Position numbers and translations under genes: made by a program
Part shown: positions 34,201 to 42,652 of the stretch, in pieces
Position numbering within the stretch: position 1 is the first letter of the stretch
Layout: each line of letters opens with the position of its first letter
Notes under the pieces: generated by a model
Seen by the model: only the letters and a program-made list of their open reading frames with translations
What the model was told of the DNA's origin: nothing
Databases searched by the model: none
NCBI GenBank assembly: GCA_900545365.1
Contig: UQYL01000004.1
Location: 48,040-112,039, forward strand
Direction: 5' to 3'
DNA from: an uncultured Dialister sp.
GTDB taxonomy: Bacteria > Bacillota > Negativicutes > Veillonellales > Dialisteraceae
Length of the DNA: 64,000 bases

Positions 34201-34710
34201 ATGGACGAGATCATGAAGCGGGGGAACACGCGGAAATTTAAAGACGGCGGCGACGCGCCGGTGAGCGAAGAGCAGGTGGAGAAGCTGCTCCGCGCGGCCA
34301 TGCAGGCGCGGACGGCGGGCAATCAGACGCCGTGGCAGTTCATCGTCGTGCGGAGCGAGGTGCTCATCAAGGCGCTGGCCCACAACAGCATGACTGCCGG
34401 GCCGATCCGCAAAGCGCCGGTGGTGCTGCTGCTCCTTTCCGATACGCGGGGCGTGACATTCCCCGAGAGCTGCCCCATGGACATGGCGGCGGCGGCGGAG
34501 AATATCCTCATCGAGGCGGAGCATCTGGGGCTGGGCACGCAGTGGATCAGCGTCTATCCCCATGAAGACCGCATCCGCCAGATCCGGAGCCTCTTCGATT
34601 TGCCCCTGGAAGTGACGCCGTTCTGCCTGATCCCCGTGGGCTATCCCGCGGACCGTCCCATCCGGCTGAACCGCTACGACAAGTCCCGCGTGCATTACGA
34701 TACGTTCTGA
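34201..34710 (+). CDS. Nitroreductase-family flavoprotein
   Basis: 169 residues, FMN-dependent oxidoreductase fold. It shows MKRGNTRKFKDGG (Arg for FMN phosphate), LLRAAMQARTAGNQTPWQFIVV, MDMAAAAENILIEAEHLGLGTQWIS and FCLIPVGYPAD with the final RVHYDTF tail. These short homologues often reduce quinones or nitro compounds; the real substrate is unknown. The start 34201 is favoured because GGAGGAG lies 6 bases before it. An upstream ATG at 34186 has none. Confidence 0.88.
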   Translation: MDEIMKRGNTRKFKDGGDAPVSEEQVEKLLRAAMQARTAGNQTPWQFIVVRSEVLIKALAHNSMTAGPIRKAPVVLLLLSDTRGVTFPESCPMDMAAAAENILIEAEHLGLGTQWISVYPHEDRIRQIRSLFDLPLEVTPFCLIPVGYPADRPIRLNRYDKSRVHYDTF

Positions 34711-34741
34711 CCGCGGCCCTGCCGGAAGAGTGAGAGCACAT

Positions 34742-34776
34742 AAAAAAGCGCCCCTTTTTGTGAAGGGCGCTTTTTT
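34742..34776. terminator. Bidirectional terminator
   Basis: AAAAAAGCGCCC (34742-34753) pairs with GGGCGCTTTTTT (34765-34776). Serves the convergent nitroreductase and upp genes. Confidence 0.9.
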
Positions 34777-34781
34777 GCGCG

Positions 34782-35405
34782 CTATTTCGTGCCGAAGATG
34801 CGGTCGCCCGCGTCGCCGAGGCCGGGAATGATGTACTTGTTTTCGTCCAGCCGTTCGTCGAGGGCGGCGGTGTAGACATCCACATCGGGGTGTTCCTTCT
34901 CCACGCGGGCGGCGCCTTCCGGCGCGGCGAGGAGGGAGAGGAAAATGATCTTCTCCGCGCCGTGCTTTTTGAGCAGGGAAATGGCGGCGCAGGCGCTCCC
35001 GCCGGTGGCGAGCATGGGATCGATGAGAATGAAAACGCGTCCCGCGGCGTCGGGGAGCTTGCAGTAGTATTCCACGGGTTCGTGGGTGACGGGGTCGCGG
35101 TAGAGACCGATGACGCCCACCCGCGCGGAGGGAATGAGCTCGAGCAGGCCGTCCTCCATACCGAAGCCCGCCCGGAGGATGGGGACGATGACGGGCTTTT
35201 TCCCGGCGAGCCGCTTTCCTGCGGCGCGGCAGAGCGGCGTCTCGATCTCCAGGTCTTCCAGCGGAAGATCTCTGGTGATCTCGTACCCCATGAGGAGCGT
35301 GATCTCCCGGAGCAGGCGGCGGAATTCGCCGGAACTTGTTTCTTTCCGGCGCATGATGGTGAGCTTGTGCTGCACGAGCGGATGAGAAATGATGTGAAGC
35401 GGCAT
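34782..35405 (-). CDS. upp: Uracil phosphoribosyltransferase
   Basis: 207 residues. Converts uracil and PRPP to UMP in pyrimidine salvage. VPILRAGFGMEDGLLELIP and the PRPP loop VFILIDPMLATGGSACAAI are diagnostic, with a C-terminal IIPGLGDAGDRIFGT binding uracil. AAGGAGGTCATCACC precedes ATG. Monocistronic, ending in a shared terminator. Confidence 0.96.
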   Translation of the reverse strand: MPLHIISHPLVQHKLTIMRRKETSSGEFRRLLREITLLMGYEITRDLPLEDLEIETPLCRAAGKRLAGKKPVIVPILRAGFGMEDGLLELIPSARVGVIGLYRDPVTHEPVEYYCKLPDAAGRVFILIDPMLATGGSACAAISLLKKHGAEKIIFLSLLAAPEGAARVEKEHPDVDVYTAALDERLDENKYIIPGLGDAGDRIFGTK

Positions 35406-35468
35406 GGTGATGACCTCCTTGCGTACCGTATTTTCTTTATCTTAGCACAGGAGCGGACGCTCTGCCGG

Positions 35469-35497
35469 TTGACTTGCGGGAACGGGAAATATATAGT
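35469..35497 (+). promoter_or_regulatory. Promoter of the oligopeptide-type binding protein
   Basis: TTGACT (35469-35474), 17-bp spacer, TATAGT (35492-35497), 40 bases before the start codon. Confidence 0.7.
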
Positions 35498-35536
35498 AAA
35501 AAAGTAATCCATTTCTCAGATACAGGAGGGACAGAT

Positions 35537-37105
35537 ATGATGAAGAAAAAGATCGCGGCTCTCGCGGCGGCGGGGATCCTCGCGGCGGCGCTCGCCGGAT
35601 GCGGCGGCGGTTCCGATTCGGGTTCGAAGATCCCGAAGGACATGCTCGTCGTGGGCATCGCCACGGATGTGGCCAGCATCGATCCGGCGGTAGCCATGGA
35701 GAACTGGCAGGTGCCGTACTACTGCTATGAACGGCTCGTGCAGTACAAGACCGTGGACGGAAAGCCCAGCACGGAAGTAGAGGGCTCTCTCGCCCAGTCC
35801 TGGACAGTCTCCGACGACGGACTGACGTGGACCTTCAAGATCGCGCCGGGGCACAAATTCTCCGACGGCACGGATGTGGACGCGCAGGCGGTGAAATTCT
35901 CCTTTGACCGGGTGAAGGCCGTGAAGAAAGGCCCGTCGGACTATTTCAAACTGGTGGAATCGGTGGAAGCGCCCGATAAGGACACCGTGGTCATCCGCCT
36001 GTCCCGCCCCTTCGCGCCGTTCCTTCAGACGCTCGCCGTGGACAGCGGAAACATCGTGAATCCGAAGGTCATGGAACATGAAAAAGACGGCGACTATGCT
36101 TCCGGCTGGCTCGCCAACCATTCCGCAGGTTCCGGCCCCTTCCAGATCGCCGAATTCAATCAGGGCCAGAGCATCAAGCTCGTGCAGAATGAGCATTACT
36201 CCGGCAAAAAGCCCGCCCTCAAAGCAGTGACTTTCCAGATCATCAAAGATCCCTCTGCGCAGCGCCTCCAGCTGGAGAAGGGCGACCTGGACATCGCCGC
36301 GGGCATCCCCATGAATCAGCTGGAAGAACTGAAAAAGAACAAGGACATCACCATCCACGAAGCGCCGGGCATGCTCTGCAGCGTGATCTATCTGAACAAT
36401 AAGAAAGCGCCGCTGGACAATGTGAAATTCCGCCAGGCCCTCTCTTATGCCGTGGATTATCAGGGCGTCATCGAAGGGGCCGTGAAGGGCCACGGCGAGC
36501 AGCTTACCACGCCGGTGCCGAAGGGTATGTGGGGACGCGACGACAACGCCGCTGGCTACACTTACGACGTGAACAAGGCGAAAGAGCTCCTCTCCCAGTC
36601 GGGCGTACCGGCGGGCACGCAGCTCACCCTCCTCTACTCGGACAATCAGGCCTTCAATGAGACCCAGGCTCTCATTCTCCAGAACAACTTCAAGGCCATC
36701 GGCATCGATCTCAAACTGGAAAAGACGGCGTGGCCCACCTTCCGCGAACGGGTGGATGTGGGCGACTTCGAGCTCGGCATGGGCACGTGGAGCCCGGACT
36801 ACGCCGATCCGCAGAACTACATGAGCTACTGGTTCGATTCGGGCTACTTCGGCCTCGCGGGGAACCGTTCCTTCTACAGCAATCCCCAGGTAGACGCGCT
36901 CCTCCGGGAAGCGGAATCCACCAGCGACCACCAGCGCCGTATCGATCTCTACCAGCAGGCGCAGCAGCTCGTCCTGGCCGACGCGCCGTACCTCTTCCTC
37001 TTCCAGACGAACGCCATGATCCCCACGCGGGCCAACGTGAAAGGTTTCGTCTACAATCCCATGCTGGACAATATGTACAATTTCCCCGACATCAGCAAAG
37101 AATAA
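35537..37105 (+). CDS. Orphan solute-binding lipoprotein, family 5 (DppA/OppA-like)
   Basis: 522 residues with lipobox LAGCGG. Large family 5 fold: IATDVASIDPAVAMENWQVP, LAQSWTVSDDGLTWTFKI, FSFDRVKAVKKGPSDYF, the hallmark RQALSYAVDYQGVIEGAV, and a C-terminal MGTWSPDYADPQNYMSYWF. It likely captures peptides, or nickel- or glutathione-type ligands. No permease or ATPase gene adjoins it: it has its own promoter and terminator, so it must share transport subunits encoded elsewhere. The start at 35537 follows AGGAGGGACAGAT. Confidence 0.9.
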   Translation: MMKKKIAALAAAGILAAALAGCGGGSDSGSKIPKDMLVVGIATDVASIDPAVAMENWQVPYYCYERLVQYKTVDGKPSTEVEGSLAQSWTVSDDGLTWTFKIAPGHKFSDGTDVDAQAVKFSFDRVKAVKKGPSDYFKLVESVEAPDKDTVVIRLSRPFAPFLQTLAVDSGNIVNPKVMEHEKDGDYASGWLANHSAGSGPFQIAEFNQGQSIKLVQNEHYSGKKPALKAVTFQIIKDPSAQRLQLEKGDLDIAAGIPMNQLEELKKNKDITIHEAPGMLCSVIYLNNKKAPLDNVKFRQALSYAVDYQGVIEGAVKGHGEQLTTPVPKGMWGRDDNAAGYTYDVNKAKELLSQSGVPAGTQLTLLYSDNQAFNETQALILQNNFKAIGIDLKLEKTAWPTFRERVDVGDFELGMGTWSPDYADPQNYMSYWFDSGYFGLAGNRSFYSNPQVDALLREAESTSDHQRRIDLYQQAQQLVLADAPYLFLFQTNAMIPTRANVKGFVYNPMLDNMYNFPDISKE

Positions 37106-37112
37106 ACGCAGC

Positions 37113-37145
37113 AAAAAAGCCGCTCCGAAAGGGGCGGCTTTTTTA
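37113..37145 (+). terminator. Terminator after the binding-protein gene
   Basis: AAGCCGCTCC (37117-37126) pairs with GGGGCGGCTT (37131-37140), flanked by A and T tracts. Confidence 0.88.
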
Positions 37146-37198
37146 CGGAAAGTGAAATTTTCCGTAAGGCGGCCCGATCTCCGCGGATGTGGTATAAT
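37145..37198 (+). promoter_or_regulatory. Inverted repeat and extended -10 before the alanine symporter
   Basis: ACGGAAA (37145-37151) and TTTCCGT (37159-37165) form a 7-bp inverted repeat with a 7-base centre. An extended -10 follows: TGG then TATAAT (37193-37198). The arms resemble the CGGAAA/TTTCCG palindromes at 16549-16627 and 34056. Confidence 0.45.
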
Positions 37199-37261
37199 AA
37201 GATGAATTTTTATTTTATTTTTTCTTATTTTTTACAAACCTGAAAAACAGGAGGTCAGGGA

Positions 37262-38674
37262 ATGGATGTAATGGGTATTCTTCTTTACCTGGACGACGTG
37301 CTGTATTATCCGATACTGGTCGTCGTGCTGGTGGCGGCGGGGCTGTACTTCACGGTGAGGACCGGTCTGATGCAGATCCGCCTTTTCCCGGAATGCTTCC
37401 GGGTGCTTCTTGAGAAGCCGGAAGGCGGCGAGGTATCGTCTTTCCAGGCGCTGATGGTCTCTACGGCGTCCCGCGTGGGCACGGGGAACATCATCGGCAT
37501 TTCCACGGCGATCTGCCTGGGCGGCCCGGGGGCGGTCTTCTGGATGTGGGCCATCGCCCTCATCGGCGGCTCCACGGCGTTCATCGAATCGACGCTGGCG
37601 CAGGTCTTCAAGCGCCGGTCGAAACTGGGCCTCTCCTACGGCGGCCCGGCGTACTACATCGAGAGCGCGCTCCACAACCGGTTCCTGGCGTGCGTCTTCG
37701 CCGTCTTCCTCATCCTCACCTACGCGGGGGGCTTCAATATGCTCTGCGCGTACAATCTCCAGTCCACTTTCGCGGCGTACAGCTTCTATGACGCGTCCAC
37801 CACGCCGTGGGTCCTCGGCGCGCTTCAGGCGGTGCTCGTGGCGTACTGCATCCTCGGCGGCGGCCGCCGCATCATGAAGGTCACCGCCGTCATGGTGCCG
37901 GTGATGGGCGTCATCTACATCCTCGCGGCTGTCGTGACGATCTTCATGAACATCGGCTACCTGCCTCATGTGCTGGGCATGATCTTCTCCGACGCGTTCA
38001 ACTTCGAAGCCATCCTGGGCGGCGTGGGCGGCTCCTGCCTCATGTACGGCGTGAAGCGCGGCCTCTTCTCGAACGAAGCCGGTATCGGCTCGGCGCCGAA
38101 CGCGGCGGCTTCCGCGGACGTGTCCCATCCGGTGAAACAGGGCCTCGTGCAGATGTTCTCCGTCTTCCTGGATACCTTCCTCGTGTGCTCCGCCACGGCT
38201 TTCATGTGCCTCATGTCCGGCGTGGACATCACGAAGGAAGCAGCCGGCGCTCCCTATGTACAGAGCGCGGTGACCACCGTTTTCGGCGAATTCGGGCCGG
38301 TGCTCATCACGGTATCCATGATCCTCTTCGCTTTCTCCACGCTCATCGGCAACCTGTACTATGTGGACAATAACGTGTCCTTCCTTCATCACGGCGAACC
38401 GGGGAAAGATTTCATGACGGTATTCCGCCTCTTCTGCGCGTTCGTCGTTTTCGTCGGCGCGGGCCTCACCATGGACGCGGCCTGGGCCATCGCGGATATC
38501 CTCATGGCTTTCATGGCGCTCATCAATATCCCGTCCATCCTGATCCTCGGCAACATCGCGATCCAGGCGATGAAGGACTACGAAGCGCAGCGCCGGGAAG
38601 GAAAGAACCCCGTCTTCCGCGCGAAGAATATCAAGGGGCTCGACGCATCCCGCCTCGATTTCTGGAAAGACTGA
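37262..38674 (+). CDS. Sodium/alanine symporter, AGCS family
   Basis: 470 residues, about 11 membrane helices. Family stretches: FTVRTGLMQIRLFPE, VSTASRVGTGNIIGISTAICLGGPGAV-type segment, STLAQVFKRR, GLSYGGPAYYI and GLFSNEAGIGSAPNAAASAD. These are the sodium and amino acid binding regions of AlsT/AGCS carriers. Imports alanine or glycine with Na+, fitting an amino-acid fermenter. AGGAGG with 8-base spacing precedes the ATG. Confidence 0.93.
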   Translation: MDVMGILLYLDDVLYYPILVVVLVAAGLYFTVRTGLMQIRLFPECFRVLLEKPEGGEVSSFQALMVSTASRVGTGNIIGISTAICLGGPGAVFWMWAIALIGGSTAFIESTLAQVFKRRSKLGLSYGGPAYYIESALHNRFLACVFAVFLILTYAGGFNMLCAYNLQSTFAAYSFYDASTTPWVLGALQAVLVAYCILGGGRRIMKVTAVMVPVMGVIYILAAVVTIFMNIGYLPHVLGMIFSDAFNFEAILGGVGGSCLMYGVKRGLFSNEAGIGSAPNAAASADVSHPVKQGLVQMFSVFLDTFLVCSATAFMCLMSGVDITKEAAGAPYVQSAVTTVFGEFGPVLITVSMILFAFSTLIGNLYYVDNNVSFLHHGEPGKDFMTVFRLFCAFVVFVGAGLTMDAAWAIADILMAFMALINIPSILILGNIAIQAMKDYEAQRREGKNPVFRAKNIKGLDASRLDFWKD

Positions 38675-38685
38675 TCATTCAGCAG

Positions 38686-38717
38686 ATTCCCTGCCTGCAA
38701 AGGCGGGGAATTTTTTT
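38686..38717 (+). terminator. Terminator after the symporter
   Basis: ATTCCCTGCCT (38686-38696) pairs with AGGCGGGGAAT (38701-38711), followed by seven T. Confidence 0.88.
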
Positions 38718-39060
38718 GCGCCCGAAAACATAAATCAAGGAAGATATACATATATAGTAAAAATTAGAGAATGCCAATATAAAAGAAATAGAAATCTCAT
38801 GAAAGGAAATAAAAATCATTTCCATTTATTTATTTACAGATAAAACATAAACTTGATGCTATAACAAAGACGCAATATATCTGTGGAAGAATGATTTATA
38901 ACATACATGTAAAATAAACGATACAATAAATGATATATTCTCGTTGAAAATTTAATTTCCGATGATATAATAATTTTCGGAAGCCGCCGCAGAGCAAACT
39001 GCGCGGCAGAACAATGCCATATCGTACTTGGCAGGAGTTTTTTTAAAGGAGGTCATTTTT
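38718..39060 (+). other. AT-rich upstream region of the CoA-transferase gene
   Basis: About 340 bases, strikingly A+T rich against a GC-rich window, with no coding frame. It contains many short A and T tracts. A promoter lies at 38944-38971 and two hairpins in the transcribed leader: GCCGC...GCGGC at about 38983-39007, and TGCCA...TGGCA at about 39016-39034, soon followed by seven T. The region may be a UP element or a curved regulatory region. Confidence 0.6.
38944..38971 (+). promoter_or_regulatory. Promoter of the CoA-transferase gene
   Basis: TTGAAA (38944-38949), 16-bp spacer, TATAAT (38966-38971), preceded by an AT-rich stretch. Suggests strong expression. Confidence 0.75.
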
Positions 39061-40248
39061 ATGGCAAAACCGTTGGAAGGCGTCGTCGTCCTGGATCTTT
39101 CCAGAGTGCTCGCAGCTCCGTATACCGGCATGATCCTTGCGGATATGGGCGCAGACGTCATTAAGATCGAAAGACCCGGCAAGGGTGATGATTCCCGCGC
39201 GTACGGCCCGTTCAAGAACGGCGAAAGCGTTTACTACATGAGCCTGAACCGCGGCAAGCGCTCCATGACGCTCAATATGAAGTCCGAAGAAGGCAAGCAG
39301 ATCCTGAAAGACCTGGTCAAAGAAGCCGACGTGCTGGTGGAAAATTTCCGCGGCGGCACGATGGACAAGCTCGGCCTCGGCTACGACGTGCTGAAAGAGA
39401 TCAATCCGCGCCTCATCTACTCCGCGTGCACCGGTTTCGGCATGACCGGCCCGTACAAATTTGACCCCGCTTACGACGTCATCGTCCAGGGCATGGGCGG
39501 CATCATGTCCATCACCGGACAGGAAGGCGGCGAACCGACGAAGGTCGGCGCTTCCATCGGCGACATCACCGCAGGCATCTTCTCCGCCGTGGGCATCATG
39601 ATGGCTCTCTACGCCCGTGAAAAGACCGGCAAAGGCCAGCTCGTGGACGTATCCATGCTGGACTGCCAGGTGGCGATCCTGGAAAACGCCATCGCCCGCT
39701 ACATGAACGCCGGCGTATCCCCGAAGCCGATCGGCAACCGCCACGCGTCCATCACGCCTTTCCAGTCCCTCAAGACCTCCGACGGCTACGTCATCATCGC
39801 GGTCGGCAATGACACCCTGTGGCAGAAATTCTGCGGCCTCATCGACCGTCCTGACCTCGCCGCGGATCCGCGCTTCACCACGAACCCGCTCCGCACGGAA
39901 AATGTAAAAGTCCTCGGCGAAGAACTGACGAAGACTTTCGTCACGAAGACCATGGACGAATGGCTCCACATCCTCAAGGAAGGCGGCATCCCCGTCGGCC
40001 CGATCAACGATGTGGAACGCGTCATCAAAGACCCCGCCGTCATCGCCCGCGACATGATCGTCACCACCCATCATCCGGTGGCAGGCGACGTGGAAATGGC
40101 CGGCGTGCCGATTAAACTGTCCGACACCCCCGGCTCCGTTGACGGCCCGGCTCCGACTCTCGGCCAGCACACCCGTGAGATCCTCAAGGAAAAACTCAAT
40201 ATGGACGATGCCCTCATCGACCAGCTTTACGCAGACAAGACTCTGTAA
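39061..40248 (+). CDS. CaiB/BaiF-type (class III) CoA-transferase
   Basis: 395 residues. Class III enzymes move CoA between carboxylic acids through an aspartyl-CoA intermediate. It shows LEGVVVLDLSRVLAAPYTGM, RGKRSMTLNMKSEEGK, VENFRGGTMDKLGLGYD and QLVDVSMLDCQVAILENA with the family's catalytic Asp, then NRHASITPFQSLKTSDGYV. No oxalate or carnitine genes adjoin, so the acid pair is unknown. Its codon choice avoids rare codons more than its neighbours and its promoter is strong, consistent with abundant fermentation enzyme. AAAGGAGG precedes ATG 39061. Confidence 0.9.
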   Translation: MAKPLEGVVVLDLSRVLAAPYTGMILADMGADVIKIERPGKGDDSRAYGPFKNGESVYYMSLNRGKRSMTLNMKSEEGKQILKDLVKEADVLVENFRGGTMDKLGLGYDVLKEINPRLIYSACTGFGMTGPYKFDPAYDVIVQGMGGIMSITGQEGGEPTKVGASIGDITAGIFSAVGIMMALYAREKTGKGQLVDVSMLDCQVAILENAIARYMNAGVSPKPIGNRHASITPFQSLKTSDGYVIIAVGNDTLWQKFCGLIDRPDLAADPRFTTNPLRTENVKVLGEELTKTFVTKTMDEWLHILKEGGIPVGPINDVERVIKDPAVIARDMIVTTHHPVAGDVEMAGVPIKLSDTPGSVDGPAPTLGQHTREILKEKLNMDDALIDQLYADKTL

Positions 40249-40282
40249 TTTCTGATTCATTTGCCGCAGCGTCTTTTTGCAG

Positions 40283-40315
40283 TACACCGTTTCTTCGGAA
40301 GCGGTGTATTTTTTT
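40283..40315 (+). terminator. Terminator after the CoA-transferase gene
   Basis: ACACCG (40284-40289) with TTC and GAA inner pairs matches CGGTGT (40302-40307), then ATTTTTTT. Confidence 0.85.
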
Positions 40316-40347
40316 GCGGAGAATTTTCGGATTTTGAAAATTTCTTC

Positions 40348-40376
40348 TTGACAACCTTTGGGAAGTTTGCTATATT
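40348..40376 (+). promoter_or_regulatory. Promoter of the T-box transcript
   Basis: TTGACA (40348-40353), 17-bp spacer, TATATT (40371-40376). Near-consensus, directly before the T-box leader. Confidence 0.85.
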
Positions 40377-40394
40377 AGCAACATCAAATTACAA

Positions 40395-40618
40395 AAAGCC
40401 ATGACGGAAAAAAGTACGTATGTCTGAGCTGTGCAGAGAGCCGGTGGGTGGTGAAAACCGGCGGGCAGGAGATGCGGAAGTTCTTTCCCGAGCTGCTCTG
40501 CTGAACTTTCAAGTAGGCAGGGCCGGGCCGATCGACGTTACACGATCAGAAAGTTGATTTGAAGTCAAGCAGGGTGGTACCGCGGATAGATTCGTCCCTC
40601 ATGGTACTGCTTTTTTTA
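40395..40618 (+). promoter_or_regulatory. T-box riboswitch, first (complete) unit, probable Phe specifier
   Basis: Complete T-box leader. The distal stem I has AGAGAGCC and GGTGGTGAAAACC. The specifier region TGAACTTTCAAGTAGG is at about 40502-40517. The T-box core AGGGTGGTACCGCG starts at about 40571, its partner CGTCCCT follows, and a terminator ends in CTGCTTTTTTT near 40618. The specifier is best read as TTC (40508-40510) followed by A, i.e. phenylalanine; CTT would also fit the string but C-ending codons are usual. Uncharged tRNA-Phe would then promote readthrough into the PheC-like gene. Confidence 0.88.
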
Positions 40619-40632
40619 TTGCTTCAGGTAAC

Positions 40633-40714
40633 TTGGGTGGTACCGCGATGAGTTCCCGTCGTCCCTTGCGAAGGTGTGCAGCAGCATGCCGGGCAGGGGA
40701 CATTTTTTATGGGA
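40633..40714 (+). promoter_or_regulatory. Second T-box antiterminator/terminator without its own stem I
   Basis: Only 15 bases after the first terminator a second core, GGGTGGTACCGCG (40636-40648), appears with its partner CGTCCC. A 9-bp terminator arm GTCCCTTGC then pairs perfectly with GCAGGGGAC, followed by ATTTTTT ending near 40709. No AG bulge, distal loop or specifier lies between the two cores. So this is a half T-box in series with a full one, 24 bases before the first gene. Confidence 0.8.
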
Positions 40715-40737
40715 GAAAAGAAAAGGAGATGGACAAC

Positions 40738-41523
40738 ATGAAAAACTGGAAACACTGCGCAGCAGCCGCCCTTCTCGCGGCGAGCCTTACCGTCGGCGCG
40801 ATGGGCGCGGCGGAAGCGGCCCATCTGGAAGATATCGCGGCGCGCGGCACCATCCGCATCGGCACCACCGGCGACTACCGCCCCATGTCATACCTCGATC
40901 AGGCGACGGGACAGTATGAAGGATTCGACGCGGCGCTGGCGCAGAAGATCGCCGATTCCCTCCATGTGAAAGTGGAATACGTGCCCACCACATGGAAGAC
41001 CCTCGCGGCGGATACGCAGGCCGGGAAATTCGACATCGCCATCTGCGGCATCACCCGCACCTACGACCGGGCGCGCACCATGGAAATGTCCGACGGCTAC
41101 CTCGTATTCGGCAAGACCATCCTCTGCCGGGACGGGGACGCGGCGAAATATCAGACCCTCGCCGATATGAACAAACCGGAAGTGCGGGTCATGGTCAATC
41201 CGGGCGGAACGAATGAAAAATTCGCTCACGACTACCTGCCGAACGCGACGATCCTCGTGCATGAACAGAACGCGGAGATCCCCGGCCTCGTAGCCGAAGG
41301 CAAAGCGGACATCATGATCACCGAGACCATGGAAGCCATCCGTTACGAAAAACTGGACAGCCGCCTCGCGGCGCCCCTGGCAAAAGCGCCTTTCACGAAG
41401 AACCGCTTCGGCGTGCTCATGGCCAAAGGCGATCAGGAACTTCTGAATTACATCAACTTCGTCCTGGCGGAACTCACCATGAACGGCACCATGGATGAAA
41501 TGGAAAATACCTATATCAAATAA
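40738..41523 (+). CDS. PheC-like periplasmic cyclohexadienyl dehydratase / amino acid-binding protein
   Basis: 261 residues with a signal peptide (HCAAAALLAASLTVGAMGAAEA). Family 3 binding-protein fold, but closest in motifs to periplasmic cyclohexadienyl dehydratase: RIGTTGDYRPMSY, GFDAALAQKIADSL, FDIAICGITRTYDRART, VMVNPGGTNEKFAHDYL and DIMITETMEAIRYE with the Glu position used as catalytic acid in that enzyme. It would turn prephenate or arogenate into phenylpyruvate or Phe, or bind aromatic acids. The Phe T-box supports either. Start 40738 lies 9 bases after AAGGAG; ATG 40729 abuts it. Confidence 0.8.
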   Translation: MKNWKHCAAAALLAASLTVGAMGAAEAAHLEDIAARGTIRIGTTGDYRPMSYLDQATGQYEGFDAALAQKIADSLHVKVEYVPTTWKTLAADTQAGKFDIAICGITRTYDRARTMEMSDGYLVFGKTILCRDGDAAKYQTLADMNKPEVRVMVNPGGTNEKFAHDYLPNATILVHEQNAEIPGLVAEGKADIMITETMEAIRYEKLDSRLAAPLAKAPFTKNRFGVLMAKGDQELLNYINFVLAELTMNGTMDEMENTYIK

Positions 41524-41542
41524 TTAATCGGAGGGATATGGA

Positions 41543-42535
41543 ATGAAAAAGTGGATGAAGTATACGGCAGCAGCAATTCTGGCGGCAGCGGCGGTCACGG
41601 GGATCGCGGGATGCGGCGGCAGCGATAAGAAAGACGCGGCAGCAGGCGCGAAGACGAAAGTCGCCGTAGTGCAGCTCATGCAGCACGGCTCGCTCGACGC
41701 GGCGAACAAAGGCTTTATGGACGCGCTCGCCGAGAACGGCTGGGGCCCGGACAAGATCGAAGTGGATCAGCAGAACGCCCAGGGCGATCAGTCCAATCTG
41801 AAATCCATCACCGCCCGCTTCAAATCCGCTGACCCGGCTCTCATCTGCGCCATCGGTACACCGGCGGCCCAGTCCGTAGCCAATGAAATGACGAAGACCC
41901 CCATCGTGGGCATCGCCATCACCGACTACGTGCAGGCAAAACTGGTCAAATCCAACGACGCGCCCGGCACGAACGTCACCGGCGCGAGCGACATGAATCC
42001 CGTCTCCGCGCAGATCGATCTCGCCATGAAGCTCATCCCGAACGCGAAGACCGCGGGCCTCCTCTACTGCTCCAGCGAAATGAACAGCGAAGTGCAGGCG
42101 AACGAAATGAAAGCCTACGCGGAAAGCAAAGGCCTCGCCGTCGAGACCCGCACCATTTCCAGCGTGAACGACATTCAGCAGGCGGCGGAATCCCTCGCGG
42201 GAAGCATCGATTTCCTCTATATTCCCACGGATAACGTCATCGCCTCCTCCGTGCCGACCCTCACGAAAGTGACCGACGCGGCGAAGATCCCCGTATTCGC
42301 GGCGTATGAACAGGCGGAAAAAGAAGGGGCCCTCGCGGCGGTCTCCGTCGACTATTACCGCCTCGGCAAACAGGCCGGCGCCATGGCGGCGAAGATCCTC
42401 TCCGGCAAGGCAAAGCCGGAAACGATGCCCATCGAGACCCAGAAAGACCTCATCGTGGTCATCAATAAGAAGAGCGCCGAAAATCTGGGCATCACCATTC
42501 CCGAAGACGTGGCAAAGACCGCGAAGATTCAGTAA
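41543..42535 (+). CDS. TrpX-like ABC substrate-binding lipoprotein (copy 1)
   Basis: 330 residues, lipobox ITGIAGCGG-type. Family of ABC substrate-binding proteins related to TrpX (PF04392/COG2984): VAVVQLMQHGSLDAANKGFM, DQQNAQGDQSNLKSI, CAIGTPAAQSVANEM, AITDYVQAKLVKSN, DFLYIPTDNVIASSVPTL. TrpX systems import aromatic amino acids and are often under T-box control, matching the leader upstream. No permease or ATPase gene follows. A GC-rich terminator lies behind it, before a second copy. GGAGGG precedes ATG. Confidence 0.85.
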   Translation: MKKWMKYTAAAILAAAAVTGIAGCGGSDKKDAAAGAKTKVAVVQLMQHGSLDAANKGFMDALAENGWGPDKIEVDQQNAQGDQSNLKSITARFKSADPALICAIGTPAAQSVANEMTKTPIVGIAITDYVQAKLVKSNDAPGTNVTGASDMNPVSAQIDLAMKLIPNAKTAGLLYCSSEMNSEVQANEMKAYAESKGLAVETRTISSVNDIQQAAESLAGSIDFLYIPTDNVIASSVPTLTKVTDAAKIPVFAAYEQAEKEGALAAVSVDYYRLGKQAGAMAAKILSGKAKPETMPIETQKDLIVVINKKSAENLGITIPEDVAKTAKIQ

Positions 42536-42551
42536 TCATACGCAAGTAAGA

Positions 42552-42592
42552 GGCGGAGCCGCAGGCTCGGTGCCGGGCCCCGCCCTTTTTAT
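42552..42592 (+). terminator. Terminator between the two TrpX-like copies
   Basis: GGCGGAGC (42552-42559) pairs with GCCCCGCC (one A-C mismatch), followed by CTTTTT. It probably lowers read-through into the second copy. Confidence 0.6.
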
Positions 42593-42652
42593 ACCCAAAA
42601 TCAGACAGAAAAACATTCCTTGAGATATCGAAGGAGAACGGGAGGATAGAAA

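Noticed and set aside
35537..38674. Binding protein and alanine symporter as one transport system
   Set aside because: A terminator and a separate promoter lie between them, and AGCS symporters need no binding protein.
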